This document shows positions 1-11,637 of a stretch of DNA of 64,000 nucleotides, one piece after another. Source of the DNA: Micropterix aruncella (lineage: Eukaryota; Arthropoda; Insecta; Lepidoptera; Micropterigidae). Under the pieces are notes generated by a model. It saw nothing but the letters and a program-made list of their open reading frames with translations. It had not been told where the DNA came from and searched no databases. Location: NCBI GenBank assembly GCA_944548615.1, contig OX155976.1, positions 1,156,596 through 1,220,595 of the forward strand, read 5' to 3'. A program made the translations under genes and the position numbers. The number at the start of each line of letters is the position of its first letter. Position 1 is the stretch's first letter.

Positions 1-629
1 ACAGCGTTTGTGTTTTATTTATCATTTTCATATTTCATTTTATACAATTTATACATTTACATTTACATTTTCGTCGTGTCCAATTGACGGCTAAAGACCG
101 CTCTTGGACGTGTCAAAATAATTGGGTTATATAGTAAGTTTCGCTACTACTATTTACTGAACATACATAGGTAGTCAAGAATTAACTACTAGATTGTCAA
201 ACTATAAATACAAATAATCAAAATAGAAGCCTAATATTTGAAGTAGTTAGTAATTCGAAAAGATATGTATAGTAAAATTATTTATCGTAATATTCAAATT
301 GTCAGTAAAATGTTAAATAATCAAATTAAATCTACAGATATAAGACCATATAAAATAATCAGACAACAAGGCTCTACTTTTTTAAGTAATTTAAATGGAA
401 TTCAGTCACGTTTGTCAGTCACGACTGCCGCCTCGAGACGAGTGGTTACGTTTTTTGTTTATCTCGGCTCGTGCGTTGTGGTTCATAGCAAACTAACATA
501 ACGGAACCTACCAAAAACAACACATATCCGACCGGTGTAATATATTTACCAAGTCATGATGGTAAATCTAAAGATTTACTAGTGAAACTGAAGATTTACC
601 ACTATTCGGGCTTTTATAGTAACATATAC
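1..629. other. AT-rich stretch without a recognised gene
   Basis: Low-complexity AT-rich DNA. A 78-codon open frame at 265-501 has no recognisable domain and reads as noise. Nothing else can be supported. Confidence 0.5.
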
Positions 630-637
630 ATGTATGC

Positions 638-1380
638 CAGTGGCTATAGCGTGCCTTGGCGGGACCCCGTATAAAAATTTGTTTGGGGTCCCTTAGGAAC
701 GGTAAAGATTTCACATAAAAGAAAGAAAAATTAAAAGAAATATTTATTCATCATAATTATCTATCTGTCACTTTTTCCAAAATTTTTCCAAACAATTCAA
801 ATTAAATATACACTCTCCTTGCCTTTTTTTCGGCAAACTGATTTATTAAATCAATTATAGCTGATGAGGACTTTAGTTTTTCTAAAGTTTCTGCCTCTAT
901 GGACAATAGTGACAGGTCTGACAGACGTTCATGTCCCATCGAAGTTCTTAGGTAATTTTTTATCAGTTTTAATTTTGAAAAACTTCTTTCAGCAGTTGCA
1001 GTTGTAACTGGAAGGGTCAAGAATAAAAAGCATGCTGTTATTACCTCCAGAAAACTGGATGCAACTACAAGACTATTACATTTTATCAGCAATAATTCAA
1101 TGAGTTCCTTAATGGAATGATTTTTTGAATTTCAGATTTTAAGCATGTTTTTAGAGCCTTGAATTGGTCATAAAAAATAACTGAGATGTCTTTACTGTAT
1201 TTAGCCGACAGTTTTCCGGAAGCGTCTAATATCTCTTCGTTTGAAGACAGGAGTTTCTCCAGTTGTAATATTTCGAACATACTACTCAGGTCGCCAGGTC
1301 AGGTCAGGTCAGGTTGGGGGCCCCGTGGCCCAGGGCCCCGTATAATTGATACGGCAGATACGGCGGTAGCTACGCCCCTG
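638..1380 (-). mobile_element. Decayed hAT transposon with 8-bp target duplication
   Basis: The element is bounded by imperfect terminal inverted repeats: it starts cagtggctatagc and ends tagctacgcccctg. It is flanked on both sides by the same 8 bases, atgtatgc (630-637 and 1381-1388). An 8-bp duplication and CAG..CTG ends are typical of hAT elements. Inside, on the minus strand, is the C-terminal part of a hAT transposase (802-1280). Only about 740 bp remain, so most of the transposase was lost by internal deletion while both ends were kept. The duplication is seen directly; the hAT class is inferred from the ends plus the protein. Confidence 0.82.
802..1280 (-). pseudogene. hAT transposase C-terminal dimerisation region (broken)
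   Basis: The 96-residue frame 802-1092 contains LPVTTATAERSFSKLK followed by a leucine-rich helix and ALLSIE-like text (LSLLSIEAETLEKL). This is the hAT C-terminal dimerisation domain as found in zinc-finger MYM-type 1-like transposases. A second frame, 1086-1280, continues upstream in another phase (MFEILQLEKLLSSNEEI), so a frameshift separates the two near 1090. The catalytic core and BED finger are missing. It lies within a terminal-inverted-repeat element and cannot make an active enzyme. Confidence 0.75.
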
Positions 1381-1464
1381 ATGTATGCCCTGATTAATTT
1401 GATGTGCAACCAGTATTGATGATACTTGAATATATTTATTTGATTGATAAGAGGTCATCCATAT

Positions 1465-1563
1465 ATTACGTAATCACGTTTTTGGTATCCCCCATGTCAA
1501 CAGACGTAATCAGCGGCCTGACCCCCCCCCCCCCACCCACCCTCCCCCAAGATTACGTAATCA
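1465..1563. repeat. Short C-rich inverted-repeat element
   Basis: The palindromic word attacgtaat occurs at both ends of about 100 bp that contain a long run of C. A similar TTACGTAA-bounded, C-rich piece sits near 38560-38690. This looks like a small MITE-type family; no coding capacity. Confidence 0.45.
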
Positions 1564-1632
1564 ACCGAATTTGCAGAAAAAGTGAAGAATCTAACCCAGC
1601 GTTTGTAAAGTGGTTTTAAAAATATGCTTTAC

Positions 1633-2510
1633 TAGCTGACCCGGCCCACTTCGTTGGGCGGTAAACATTTTAACTTGTGATGAAATTATGAGTGTGGTTC
1701 GGTTAGTACTGTGTGTTATGATTTATTTCCTGACTGCCAAAAGGAGGGATATCCTATTATATTCCTATTTACTGCATATGTATGTATATATTTGCATGCC
1801 AATTTGGCTGTATTACCGGGTTTCAAATGAGTGAATGAAATGATTATGATTGAATAAATTATGTTTATTTTAATTGTTCAAAACTTCTCTGTATTATTAG
1901 ATGTAATGTTATTATTTGGTACCAAAATAAATCTTTCAGGAGTTCCAACCCGAGATACGGTCGCGGTTTCATACCTATGTTGTATTATCTCTTTAACCAT
2001 TTATGCAGTAAATAGGAAATTATATACAGTAAAAGGGAAGTCTTTTGTTTTAAACACAGACGATAAATTCAATTATTTTGATAAGAATTCATAATTGTTG
2101 AAATTATGAATTGAATGAATTGAAACATGACCTAACGATTTAAATTATTTTTTTATATAAAAAACTACTTTTTGTGACCTAAATATAAAACTTAAGACAT
2201 ATGCTGTCGCTGACTTTTCTCTAGGCATTATCAAGCTCTAGAACTTTTCTCTGGAACTCAATCATATATCTCTCATCGTTAAGACAGCGTTCGTAAGAAA
2301 CGATTTCATTCGACCGTTTTTTCTCCGACTGTATACTTTGCAAATCCGACTACCACGAAAAACTCTTTATTTTTCGGATTAATATATAGCCTATGACACT
2401 CACACTAATGTAGCTTTCTATGGGTAAAAGAATTTTCAAAATCGGTTCAGTAGATCCAGAGATTACTCCCTACAACCTCACAAACTTTACCTCTTTATAA
2501 TATTAGTAGA
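1633..2510 (+). repeat. Dispersed repeat family B, copy 1
   Basis: About 880 bp starting tagctgacccggcccac and ending near ataatattagtaga. A second copy in the opposite orientation lies at 49575-55923, where it is split by a retrotransposon. Shared blocks include the start, the middle (tgcatgctaattt-like, tactgcat runs) and the 3' part (aaaatcggttcagtagatcc). The style resembles the 3' regions of RTE-type retrotransposons of insects, but the class is not proven. Short open frames inside show no domain. Confidence 0.6.
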
Positions 2511-5427
2511 TTAATTTAAAAAAATTACAAAATCTTAAACTCTTTGGTTTATTTTAGAAATACCTATCTTCAGACCGCAGAGCTTCCAGGAACAGGCCCG
2601 GGCGACTCAATCGCAGACGAGCGCGTGGAGTATTGTAATGAATTAAAATTCATTACATTCAAACCTATCAAATTTGAAAATCGCAATACGGCGATAACAT
2701 AGTAAATAAGATTTAATTTTGAAACAATACCAGTAGCGACACATTGTAAAAAAAGTGGAACGATTAGGTATAATAAATATCCATAAAATATCAGATTAAA
2801 CTCAAGAAGTTCTATTAGGAAATGACAGATGGCACTGATTCATTTATAAAATAAAAAAATAAAAAGTCTTAATTTAATTTCAGAGATATAAATAAAATCA
2901 AAATGATTTTTGAAAATAAGATCGGGATTGAAATGTCATATTTGAATAGAGGAATATAAAAGAATAGATATTACGATAAAAAGTATTAAAGCGGCACTAT
3001 AGACACACGAGTCGTGTTTACTCCTGTGCTATAGACGCGCAAAAAATCATGTCCATATATGGTCATGGAAATTTCCCAGAAATTTGATGCCGAAAGCTCA
3101 GACGACAATGCCAAGGGGAAGTTCAAAAAGACAGAAGAATGAGAGAAAGCGCGGGAAAGGACAACATTCTCGGCGTCATAGATGTTGTATCAAAAATATT
3201 TTTTTAAAGTATGACAATAAAATAATAAAAAAATATAGAAAATGTTTTAAAAATAGGACGGTAATAGAAATGAAGTCCGTTTTGAAAAAAAACAAAAATT
3301 GAAGAAAAACATAAAAAACTACCACAATAAACAGAAAAATTAAAAAAATAATATCATCTTTGAAAAGCCAGGAAAGAAACACATATAATAGAATATATTA
3401 AATTTTTAAAAAACGAGTAGAACATAGTTTTTCAAAATAAAATTTTTAAACATGAAAAACTCATATAATTAAAGCTTAAAAAAATAGTAAATAAGAAGAT
3501 TCGGAACGAGAATATCGAAATACATATAACTACACTAAAATATAATAGGATTTATGAAAAATAAGAAAAATCAATGGTATACTCACACCAAAATATTAAA
3601 AAAAAAATAACAAACGATTATCGATCACCTTATTGAACATCCTCGTGCAAGGGAGGATGGCGCCAATGTCTAGAGGGGTCAAATTATGACAGAAAAATAA
3701 TGATCGTGGAAGGGTAATAAACACGATGTTATAAAAGGAACCAGCCACAAAAAGGGGCATCATTAAATTTTCAACAGTCAATCAGTCATCAGTCAATAAT
3801 TCGAGCATAGGTGTGTTAATTCGCCTGGAGGTCATGCATTTTGCGTGTCCTCCAAGGCTCACAAAGTAATTTTATAAAATAATTTTGCTATAATTAAACA
3901 TATATTGTTCGAATAGTTTTGCGAAAATACGAATACCGCGAAGCGTTGAAGCTTTATTGAAAATTGGAGGCAAAAGCCTAATATTACGAATTGAATGAAC
4001 GACGATATACTACTATAAAATACCGAGAACTGAGAAGGAAGTCCAATCTATCATATAACAAGAAGGAAGACCCATTCATATTATAACAAGAAGGAAGACC
4101 AATTATTACATAAAACACCAGAAGGATGAAAGAGAATTACAAAGAAGAGGAAGCCATATAAAATACTAAAAAGGAAAAGATCACCAACTGCATATCGTCA
4201 CGTTTAATATCAATTCTGATGTACTGTATATGTAAGTAGTTTTAAAAGATTTATGTAAAATGTTTTTTTCTGATTGAGCTGAGTAATCGATAAGATTACT
4301 GGCCAGAAAAACATATTAGTTTTAGTTGGTTATTTTCTATATAACAAAAGATTTATTTTTAAAAGTTGAAGCTGAATTTGGAATAAGATAGCAGTAAATA
4401 TTTGCGTGCTAATCTTTTCCACGCTATAGAAATTTGAAAACCAGCAGAAAATATCGCTTTGTAATATCTAAATAGAATTCGAACTTTTAGTCGATTTTAG
4501 ATATATGATTTTTGCATAAGAAAACGTAGTTTTTACCGTGGGTAAATATACTACAAAGAACGAGTAAATTTTAGGACTGACGACGAGATGAGTTCGTCAG
4601 TGTTCATTTGTAAATAATTAATTTTAATTTAAATACGATATAAAAACGTGTTTAAAAATATAATAATAAGAAAATTCGTTTTATAATAATTGAAAATATT
4701 CACATAAGTACATTACGAGTGTAAAACGATACGATTTGGTCATGTTTCAAAGGTTAATTAATAAAATATTGTTTCACTAAATAACTAGTTTTTTTACTCA
4801 TAGTAAAATACCAATACGTAATTCACGCCCTGAGGATAATATGGCAAATTTTTAATAAAAGAGTCTGTAATTTTCAGTTAGCCAATTTTTGATTATAACT
4901 TTTAAATTAGTAGAAATTTGTAAATTTTGAGAAACGCAATAGAATCGGCGTAAAATTTAAGCTTAAAGACATAAGAAAGTGATGAGGTTTTCCGTCCAAG
5001 AAATATGAAAATGAGATAGTTTTAAACGCCAAGATTCGATCGGCGCTCATTAAATAAAAAATAGATCGACTCCCTAAGCGTTAAACAATAAAAAAATATT
5101 TTCTGAAGGGACCACTATTCGAAATTTGTAAGCTCGAATAGTTTAGTTAAATTGCGTGGAAAACCTAAAATTCAATTTAAAAAATACTGAAAGACGCATA
5201 AAACATGTACAGGTAGAAGAATATTGATTTTGAAAAGCAGTTTCGCCATCAAGAGTGAGCAACGAAGGAGATTTCGGCATGCAGATGTAAGATTTTCGTA
5301 AGTTAAAAATAAGTGGTTGGTTGTAAGATATTTAGCTTACAAAGAGCATTTAGGATATGCACTGATTTAAGATTGCGACACGTCATTTAAACCAGAAAAA
5401 AACACGGGAATCTGAAAAATCTAATAG
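2511..5427. other. AT-rich stretch, no gene seen
   Basis: Very AT-rich. Open frames of 60-72 codons at 3084-3781 are lysine- or phenylalanine-rich and reflect base composition. A short purine-rich repeat with acaagaaggaagac units is visible near 4060-4100. No domain, splice-supported exon or terminal repeat could be recognised. Confidence 0.5.
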
Positions 5428-5765
5428 TCTTTTGAAAATATTCAAATCTATAGAATACTTAGAAATATTTTGAAAACATATAAAAATAAAATTATTTGAA
5501 AATCACTTTAAAATCAAATAGTCTTTGAAAAGATTCAAATCTATAGAATACTTAGAAATATTTTGAAAACATATAAAAATAAAATTATTTGAAAATCACT
5601 TTAAAATCAAATAGTCTTTGAAAAGATTCAAATCTATAGAATACTTAGAAATATTTCGAAAACATATAAAAATAAAATTATTTGAAAATCACTTTAAAAT
5701 CAAATAGCCGTTGAAAATATTCAAATCTATAGAATACTTAGAAATATTTTGAAACCATAGAAAAA
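5428..5765. repeat. 93-bp tandem repeat, about 3.6 copies
   Basis: The word ttcaaatctatagaatac recurs at 5441, 5534, 5627 and 5720, an exact spacing of 93 bp. The units are nearly identical. The last is cut short and diverges after 5750. Confidence 0.9.
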
Positions 5766-6708
5766 TTAGATTTTAGTTTTCTTTTATTTTAATTTCATCT
5801 CATACCTTAATCACCTTGAGCATCACAACAATTAACATCAATCAGTAGAAATTTTGCGTAACGTAACACAGCGGTTTAGCTAATATAAAATTAAATTATC
5901 TAAAATTAAATTAAATCATCTCATAGAAATTTCAATTTACTTAAGAATAAATCACTTAGAAGAAGTTTTTTTTTTTATTTTTTTTCGTTACAGTATCCAC
6001 CTGTGGTATCTACGCACATCGCGCGTGCGCGGAGGGAAGGGGGTATCTTCAGCGTGGCATTGCCGTATTTCTGTGCAGGTTTAGACCAAAAACTTGCGAT
6101 GCAGTGATCAAAGTTGATTACATAACAGGAAGGGCACCCCCTCCTGAGGGTGATTAGGTAATATGTGGATAGGCCCCTAAGTATAAATTGATGGGTGATA
6201 AGTTTCTTGATGTGCAATTAAAAATAAGCCAATTTATAATAACGAACAATACTGCAGTTGTAAATGAAAACACAGTAACTTCATTTACTGTGTAAGTTTG
6301 GTTCTTTAAAATCACGAGTTGGAGTACTATAAGGCAAATTATTCGGTTTGTCTGTCAATGGACAGTATTTTTCAAAAAAAAAACAGAATATTTTTAATAA
6401 AAAACACAGTATGTATAATAAACACAGTAAGTAACCGTAACCTATACAGTAACCTATGATTTACTGTCATTTTTTTTATTACTTATAAGCATTTGAAATA
6501 TGTTTGCTTTGTTACAACAAGGCTTCTTCAGATACTGTGGTTTTAGGTAAAAAAAAATTAAAAGTTCATTTATTAAACAAGAATTAATCACAGTATCTCA
6601 ATTACTGTTGTTAAGGTGCATGCAGTTTTTTATTTATTTAAAAAATATATTTATTCTACATGGCTAGAACACAGTAATGGGTAATTTACCTATAACAGTA
6701 ACCACTCA

Positions 6709-7493
6709 TTATAAATAGGATAGAAAACGAATTTACCGCGTGAAATTTGTAGGACCCGACGTTTCGGTGACGTTGCAGCCGCCGTTGTCTAGGGTAGACT
6801 AAAGAGCTGTCAGTCCGTTGTTTTGCGGGTAGGCCGCAAACCGCTGCCGCCACTGCGTAGGTTATAACGGTGGTGGGGGGCCGGGCTCGGAGCGCGGGAA
6901 TTTTTAAAATCCGTCTTGCATACAACACTCACTGTATCCTGTTTTACGTCTTTGCGTTCGGCGTTCGGCGGCGGGAACATTTTAAGAAGAGGGTTCCACG
7001 TAGAAGAGTTTGTAGCCGTCATCTCTATTGAAGTTCGGAGTTCTTCTTATTTCAATGGCTTCCCGGATCATGCGAGGAAAGTAGAATTGTTCCTTGGATA
7101 GAACAATGGGATTTTGAAACTGCATCCAGTGGTTACTTCCGCTATCCAATATATGTTCGCAGATCGCCGATTTTTCTCGCTGAACGTTTTTAACAGCTTT
7201 GATGTGTTCTGTCAGTCGCGTGGCTATGGGCCGTTTCGTTTGTCCAACGTAGGCTAGACCGCAGCTGCATTCGACTTTATACACACCCGGGGTTTGCAGT
7301 GGTTATAACCTACGCAGTGGCGGCAGCGGTTTGCGGCCTACCCGCAAAACAACGGACTGACAGCTCTTTAGTCTACCCTAGACAACGGCGGCTGCAACGT
7401 CATCGAAACGTCGGGTCCTACAAATTTCACGCGGTAAATTCGATTTCTATCCTATTTATAATGTCAAACAACCGCGATAGTCTTCGATTTTAT
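6709..7493 (-). mobile_element. Penelope-like retroelement fragment with inverted flanks
   Basis: It contains a GIY-YIG endonuclease frame (6982-7284) flanked by two long arms, 6709-6868 and about 7299-7462, that are inverted copies of each other. A 12-base direct repeat, agtaaccactca, flanks the whole piece at 6697-6708 and 7494-7505, which supports a single insertion. Inverted terminal arms and 5' truncation are known features of Penelope-like elements. Related arm sequence recurs at 16431-16585 and 38407-38515, and the terminal text gtcaaacaacagcgatag near 38788 matches 7463-7480. Confidence 0.8.
6982..7284 (-). pseudogene. GIY-YIG endonuclease domain of a Penelope-like element
   Basis: The frame reads GVYKVECSCGLAYVGQTKR, then an arginine and an EH pair (RLTEHIKAV), the expected order of the GIY-YIG nuclease fold: G-x-Y, Y-x-G, catalytic Arg, His. 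This domain forms the C-terminus of Penelope-like reverse transcriptases, where it nicks target DNA. The polymerase part is absent: upstream, the frame runs straight into the inverted arm at 7299. After the domain the frame continues with a basic tail (HHRYNLRSG). It is a 5'-truncated insertion, not a functional gene. Confidence 0.8.
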
Positions 7494-7769
7494 AGTAACC
7501 ACTCAGTTACGGTGTTAGAGCTCAAAAATATAAAATTTATAAAATTATTTTCTTAATTTAAAACACAATATCTAATTAATAACAATTATAATTTAATATA
7601 TACTTTTATGCAGAATTGAAGTTCTAACTATTTTTTAACATTAAAGATTAAAATAAATAATCTATATTGATTACTTTGTTCATGAAAACAAATATTTAAC
7701 AACTGAACTTTGGTTTTTCTCAGAATGTCTGTTTTCAAGTTACTGTGTTTTCATTTACGACGGCAGAAT

Positions 7770-8095
7770 AGGGCTCTCTAGACGATCAAGCATGCTTGGC
7801 AAGCTTCGCGTCGCGGGCTCGGAGGGGATCGTAAACTGCAGGAAATATGCAAACGTTCTTTTAAAATATAGTACCATAGGTGACTTGATGTGTGAAGTCA
7901 CATGACGTTAATCATCAATTAATCATCAATCATCAACCAATCAATTAAGTCTAATTAACGTGACTCCCTAGTATAAAACTACAAAATTAGGCATTTTTGG
8001 TAAATACTCTAAAATAATATTTTCATATTTGCAGCAGTTTACAATCCCTCCCAACCCGCGACGCGAAGTTGATCGTCTAGCTAGTCTAGAGCCCT
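7770..8095. mobile_element. MITE with ~80-bp inverted termini
   Basis: The left arm starts agggctctctagacgatc and contains cgcgtcgcgggctcggaggg. The right arm carries the reverse complement and ends tctagagccct. About 80 bp pair with a few mismatches and gaps around a ~165-bp AT-rich centre. It directly abuts the element ending at 7765. No coding capacity; target duplication unclear. Confidence 0.7.
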
Positions 8096-8918
8096 TTAAA
8101 ATGTTGATGTTTTTACGTTTTTATTTGTAAACTAGTCAAATTCATTCGATTATTTGATCATTGTAAAAGCCAGATAAATATAAATAAATTTTCATTTCGA
8201 CAAAACAATAAAAAGGGACAAACGTAGTGCTCCAGATATTTATTTTAACAAATGGGCCTATTTTCTCTACTGCTTTAATATGTTTACTGTGGTTATAAGG
8301 CAGACGGGGAATTCAGGAATTCATGTACAAAATAAAACAACGTTCTGCCAGACGTAGGCGGTTTTAATTAAAACAAATTACAAAAATAGAAACGAACATG
8401 AAACGAGCGACGTTTCCCTAATGATAAGTACATATAACGCCAACATTCATGCCTTTCTTATAATTTACACGCAAGCTCGAAACGGCTTAGGCCACTAACT
8501 TCTAATCCACACAAATGTTCAAAATGATACGAGAAAAATAACTGAAATACATCTTATAGTAATTATACAAATTTAATACGTTCGAGTCCCGATTCACGGT
8601 ATATTGATTGATTTCGATAATTGAATCAGTCATTTCGAAAACCCAATAGTGGCATTTTGCACAAGATCACTTATTTCGATAACCCCACAACTCCTATCGA
8701 TTATACGTTTTATAAATGTAGTTTTAATTTAATATTTTCCTGACTGATACTGCGATCTACGCTGTAATCGAAATATAAAAGTTAATAAAAATTAAACAAG
8801 AAAAATCGATTGTTTTATTTGCAACATAAGAATATGTGAATTTCTGTTAGTCGATTGTATGAATTGATTTTGACAATGATAAATAAGGACCTGTTTAGGC
8901 ATTTCACAGAGAGTATAG
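8096..8918. other. AT-rich stretch, nothing recognised
   Basis: No open frame of interest, no terminal repeats and no match to other repeats in the window were seen. Confidence 0.45.
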
Positions 8919-9096
8919 GGATCTTTCTCTAATAAGGGTGGTTCGATGTTGAGTCTGTGGCGGTTGTATTGTTTTGGTGGTGTCTGTCAAATCTGTCGTT
9001 TATTATTTAGTCACTGATGCCAAATACCAAGGCAAGTTATATGATTGTGCAGCGCATTAAAACTTTATTATTGAAACGAGTGTTCATGAGGGCATA

Positions 9097-9352
9097 GTTA
9101 TCTCTCGCGGAGGTGACGTTAATTGGCCACTAAGATCGTGCGATTTGACCCCCGCTAGAGTTTTTTTGTGGGGTTTTATGAAGTTTCACATAAAACCAAT
9201 AAGCCGCAATCGACAGATGCCCTCAAAGTCAACAATACCCAGGTCATCGCTCAAATTCAACCCGATCTATGCGACGTCATTGAAAATTGGACCGCTAGGA
9301 TTAGTGCCACTGCAAAATCGCAGCGGACATTTGAACGATGTTATATTCCATA
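9097..9352 (+). pseudogene. Tc1/mariner transposase C-terminal fragment
   Basis: The translation shows VISRGGDVNWPLRSCDLTP, then PQSTDALKVNN and IQPDLCDVIENW. It matches, residue by residue, the C-terminal third of the transposase at 62481-63559. It retains the last catalytic Asp within SCDLTP but lacks the first two. The frame is interrupted by small indels and by the LINE insertion at 9353. No activity is possible. Confidence 0.75.
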
Positions 9353-10094
9353 TGAAAATGAGTTGGGTGGAGAAGGAAAGCAAGGAGTATGGACTGCACA
9401 TGAACCGCAGCAAGACCAAACTCATATTTGTGGACCGGGCTGGAACCATGCAATGCACCAACGAGTTGAGTGACCTGCAAGCTGTGAAAGACTGTCTATC
9501 TGGGCTCCATGATATGCAACGACAGAAACTGCGAAAAGGAGGCCTCACGCAGAAGCCAGATGGCAAGATCGGCCATGAGCAAGCTAGAAAGGCTGTGGAA
9601 AAATCGGGGTATCAAGCGGACTAAGGTCAGGCTGGTTCGAGCTCTGGTTTTCTTGATCTTTCTCTATGCATCGGAGACATGGACCCTGAAGGCTCGGATA
9701 CGCACCAAAATCGATGCACTGGAGATGTGGTGTTGGCGTAAAATGCTAGGAATCACATAGACAGCACGCCGCACCAACAAATCTGTCCTGGAAGAACTCG
9801 TCATCCAAGTGAGGCTCTCCACCGTATGCATGAGAAGGGTCCTGCAGTTCTTCGGTCATGTTGCCAGGAGAAACCCAGAGAATCTGGAGAAAATGCTTTC
9901 CGGGGGTCAAGTGGAGGAAAGAAGAAGCAGAGGCAGATCACCGGCAAGATGGAACGACCTCATCAAAGAAGTTACAAAAGGGTCAATACAATCTGCGACC
10001 CGCCATGCAGAAGACAGGTCGAAATGGGGGAGCCTCGTAGGCAAACTGTTGTCTAGTGGCCACGATCATCGATAACGAGGGAACGACGGAAAAG
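9353..10094 (+). mobile_element. 5'-truncated RTE-like non-LTR retrotransposon fragment
   Basis: The same 10 bases, atattccata, lie at 9343-9352 and 10095-10104, bracketing a 742-bp insert. The insert encodes, in shifting frames, RT-end text: YGLHMNRSKTKLIFVDRAGT, then FLYASETWTLKARIRTKID and MWCWRKMLGIT, then FFGHVARRNPENLEKMLSGG and RRSRGRSPARWND. These are hallmarks of the thumb and C-terminal region of RTE-like insect retrotransposons (endonuclease-reverse transcriptase type). The insert is 5'-truncated before the YADD motif. Its frames are broken, so it is dead. Confidence 0.8.
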
Positions 10095-10207
10095 ATATTC
10101 CATACATAATGGCTTACATGGGTCTATCAAATAAAAAAAGAATTTTGTTTATACCTCACACCCAGCTTGTTTTATTGTAGACTGTCAACATCGACCAGCC
10201 CTTACCC

Positions 10208-11637
10208 TATTAAAAACCCGTATATTACATTTCTGACTGTCTTCAAGATGGAAATATTTCCTAAAAGTAATAATGAATCATAACTTTTTTTAAAAACAGT
10301 GAAACAATTTTAATATTTAAAGCTTTTCTATTCAAAGCTAAAGCTATTTTTTAATTTTTTAACACACGCAGATTCCGAATCTGCAATAATCTTTTGTTGC
10401 AATCTTTTGTCTGCAATAAGCGAGATATAGGCATTCAAAGTTTGCATACTCAGCCTCAACAAATCGGACAAGTGTCTGGAAAATAGTTGATATATCGCGA
10501 GTTCACTAATATCTATAACAATTTGCGATATTACAAAAATGATGGCACGCTCGTGAAAAAACATGTATGCGATATTTAAAAACATGAGACTATTTTCGAG
10601 GTTTTTTTCAATAACTTTGCGTTTTGATAACAAAAGGTATCCTGAAATAATAGAAAATTCCTAAATATGGGAATATCACAGCAAGCAAAAATTTTTATTC
10701 GAATTTCGCACGAAATTCGAAAAAATTTTTTTTGCTTGTTTTGATTTGTTTTTTTTTAAATATTTTTATAAAATCTAAAAACTCTGCAAGTTGTCATAAT
10801 TTCTGTAATATCACTAATTGTTTTCAATATTGCGATATACTCAAATGTACACACGGTATGTACGGCCCCACACGCTATGTACAAACAAAATGGCCGCAAC
10901 TTTCTTGACATTGGAATGAACATTTTGAACGCCTATATCTCGCTTATTTATTGAGATCGAATAAAGATTATAAAAGATTCGGAATCCGCATGGTGAATAT
11001 AGCGTGGTGATATTTTTATTTTTTATTTTGGCCCGTTTGTTTACATATAAAATTTAAACTTTGAATGCTTTCGCTTATTATAAAAAAAAATCTCGCTTAT
11101 TTATAGCAACCGATACAATTTTCTTCAAGATTTAGCAATAAAATGAAACAATCTATTAGTCTATATTTTTTTATTTTGAAAGAGATTCATATACTGCAGT
11201 TACTCCTGCCTTTCTTCAGGCTTTTCCTAAAATCGACATAACCTTTTCACACATTGCTTCCATAACGACTTCCATAGAAGTAAATATAATATTGTTTATT
11301 ACCTCCTGGGTATGCTTTCGTAGGTTTTATCGTTGGTAAGATCCCACTCTTCCTCCATTTTCGCACGATTTCTCTAACTTGTTTGCACAAAACACAACTA
11401 GAACTTGTGATCAATAGCGTGTTAGTCACAATGACAATGAAATTCAGGTTTTAATTGTTGACATGCACCCACGCTTCGTTCACCCTTAGGAAACGGGGGC
11501 TGTAGAGAAAAAGAAGCACAAAAAACCGGCGGGACAATGGACAAGACACAGGCAAAAACCAACGAAACGCAAGCGGCAAGGGCGGCAAGCTCAAGCGGAA
11601 ATCCGCTGATCCAACTGACGTTCGTAGACGGGGGTTA
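10208..11637. other. AT-rich stretch with internal repeated words, no gene
   Basis: Several related words (tatatctcgcttattta, attcggaatccgca, caaagtttgcatac) recur at 10380-11110, which suggests an old unclassified repeat. Open frames at 10328-10633 and 11247-11429 have no domain I recognise. Confidence 0.4.

Larger units (their letters stand above)
6252..7765. mobile_element. Non-autonomous DNA element with 'acagtaa' motifs, split by a Penelope insertion
   Basis: The 21-base sequence at 6260-6280 (gtaaatgaaaacacagtaac plus t) is matched exactly, inverted, at 7738-7758. The match extends imperfectly to ctgcag outside. The internal arms are rich in acagtaa/ttactgt words. A Penelope-like fragment at 6709-7493 sits in the middle. 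A 4-base flank, aata, may be the target duplication. No transposase is visible. Confidence 0.65.
8919..10207 (+). mobile_element. Internally deleted mariner-type element carrying a nested LINE fragment
   Basis: The ends share gggta/aaggg and ggttcgatgttga words in inverted orientation (8932-8955; 10176-10207) and are flanked by TA. After a ~150-bp 5' leader the sequence jumps directly to the third catalytic region of the transposase (ISRGGDVNWPLRSCDLTP), so the first two-thirds of the gene are deleted. The same family is present at 62369-63651. At 9353-10094 a retrotransposon fragment is inserted near the stop codon. The mariner 3' sequence (cataatggcttacatggg) resumes after it. Confidence 0.75.

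Noticed and set aside
5428..5765. CRISPR-like spaced repeats
   Set aside because: Units are contiguous 93-bp tandem copies without unique spacers, and the genome is eukaryotic.
6709..7493. Hammerhead ribozyme in the Penelope arms
   Set aside because: GAAAC-like words occur, but I could not place a convincing CTGATGA core with matching stems by eye; left as a check.
10328..10633. 101-codon minus-strand frame
   Set aside because: Hydrophobic AT-derived peptide without motif; lies in an old noncoding repeat.
11247..11429. Frame with IVRKWRKSGILPTIKP, reminiscent of a Tc1 helix-turn-helix
   Set aside because: Only about 20 similar residues, no further transposase text on either side.
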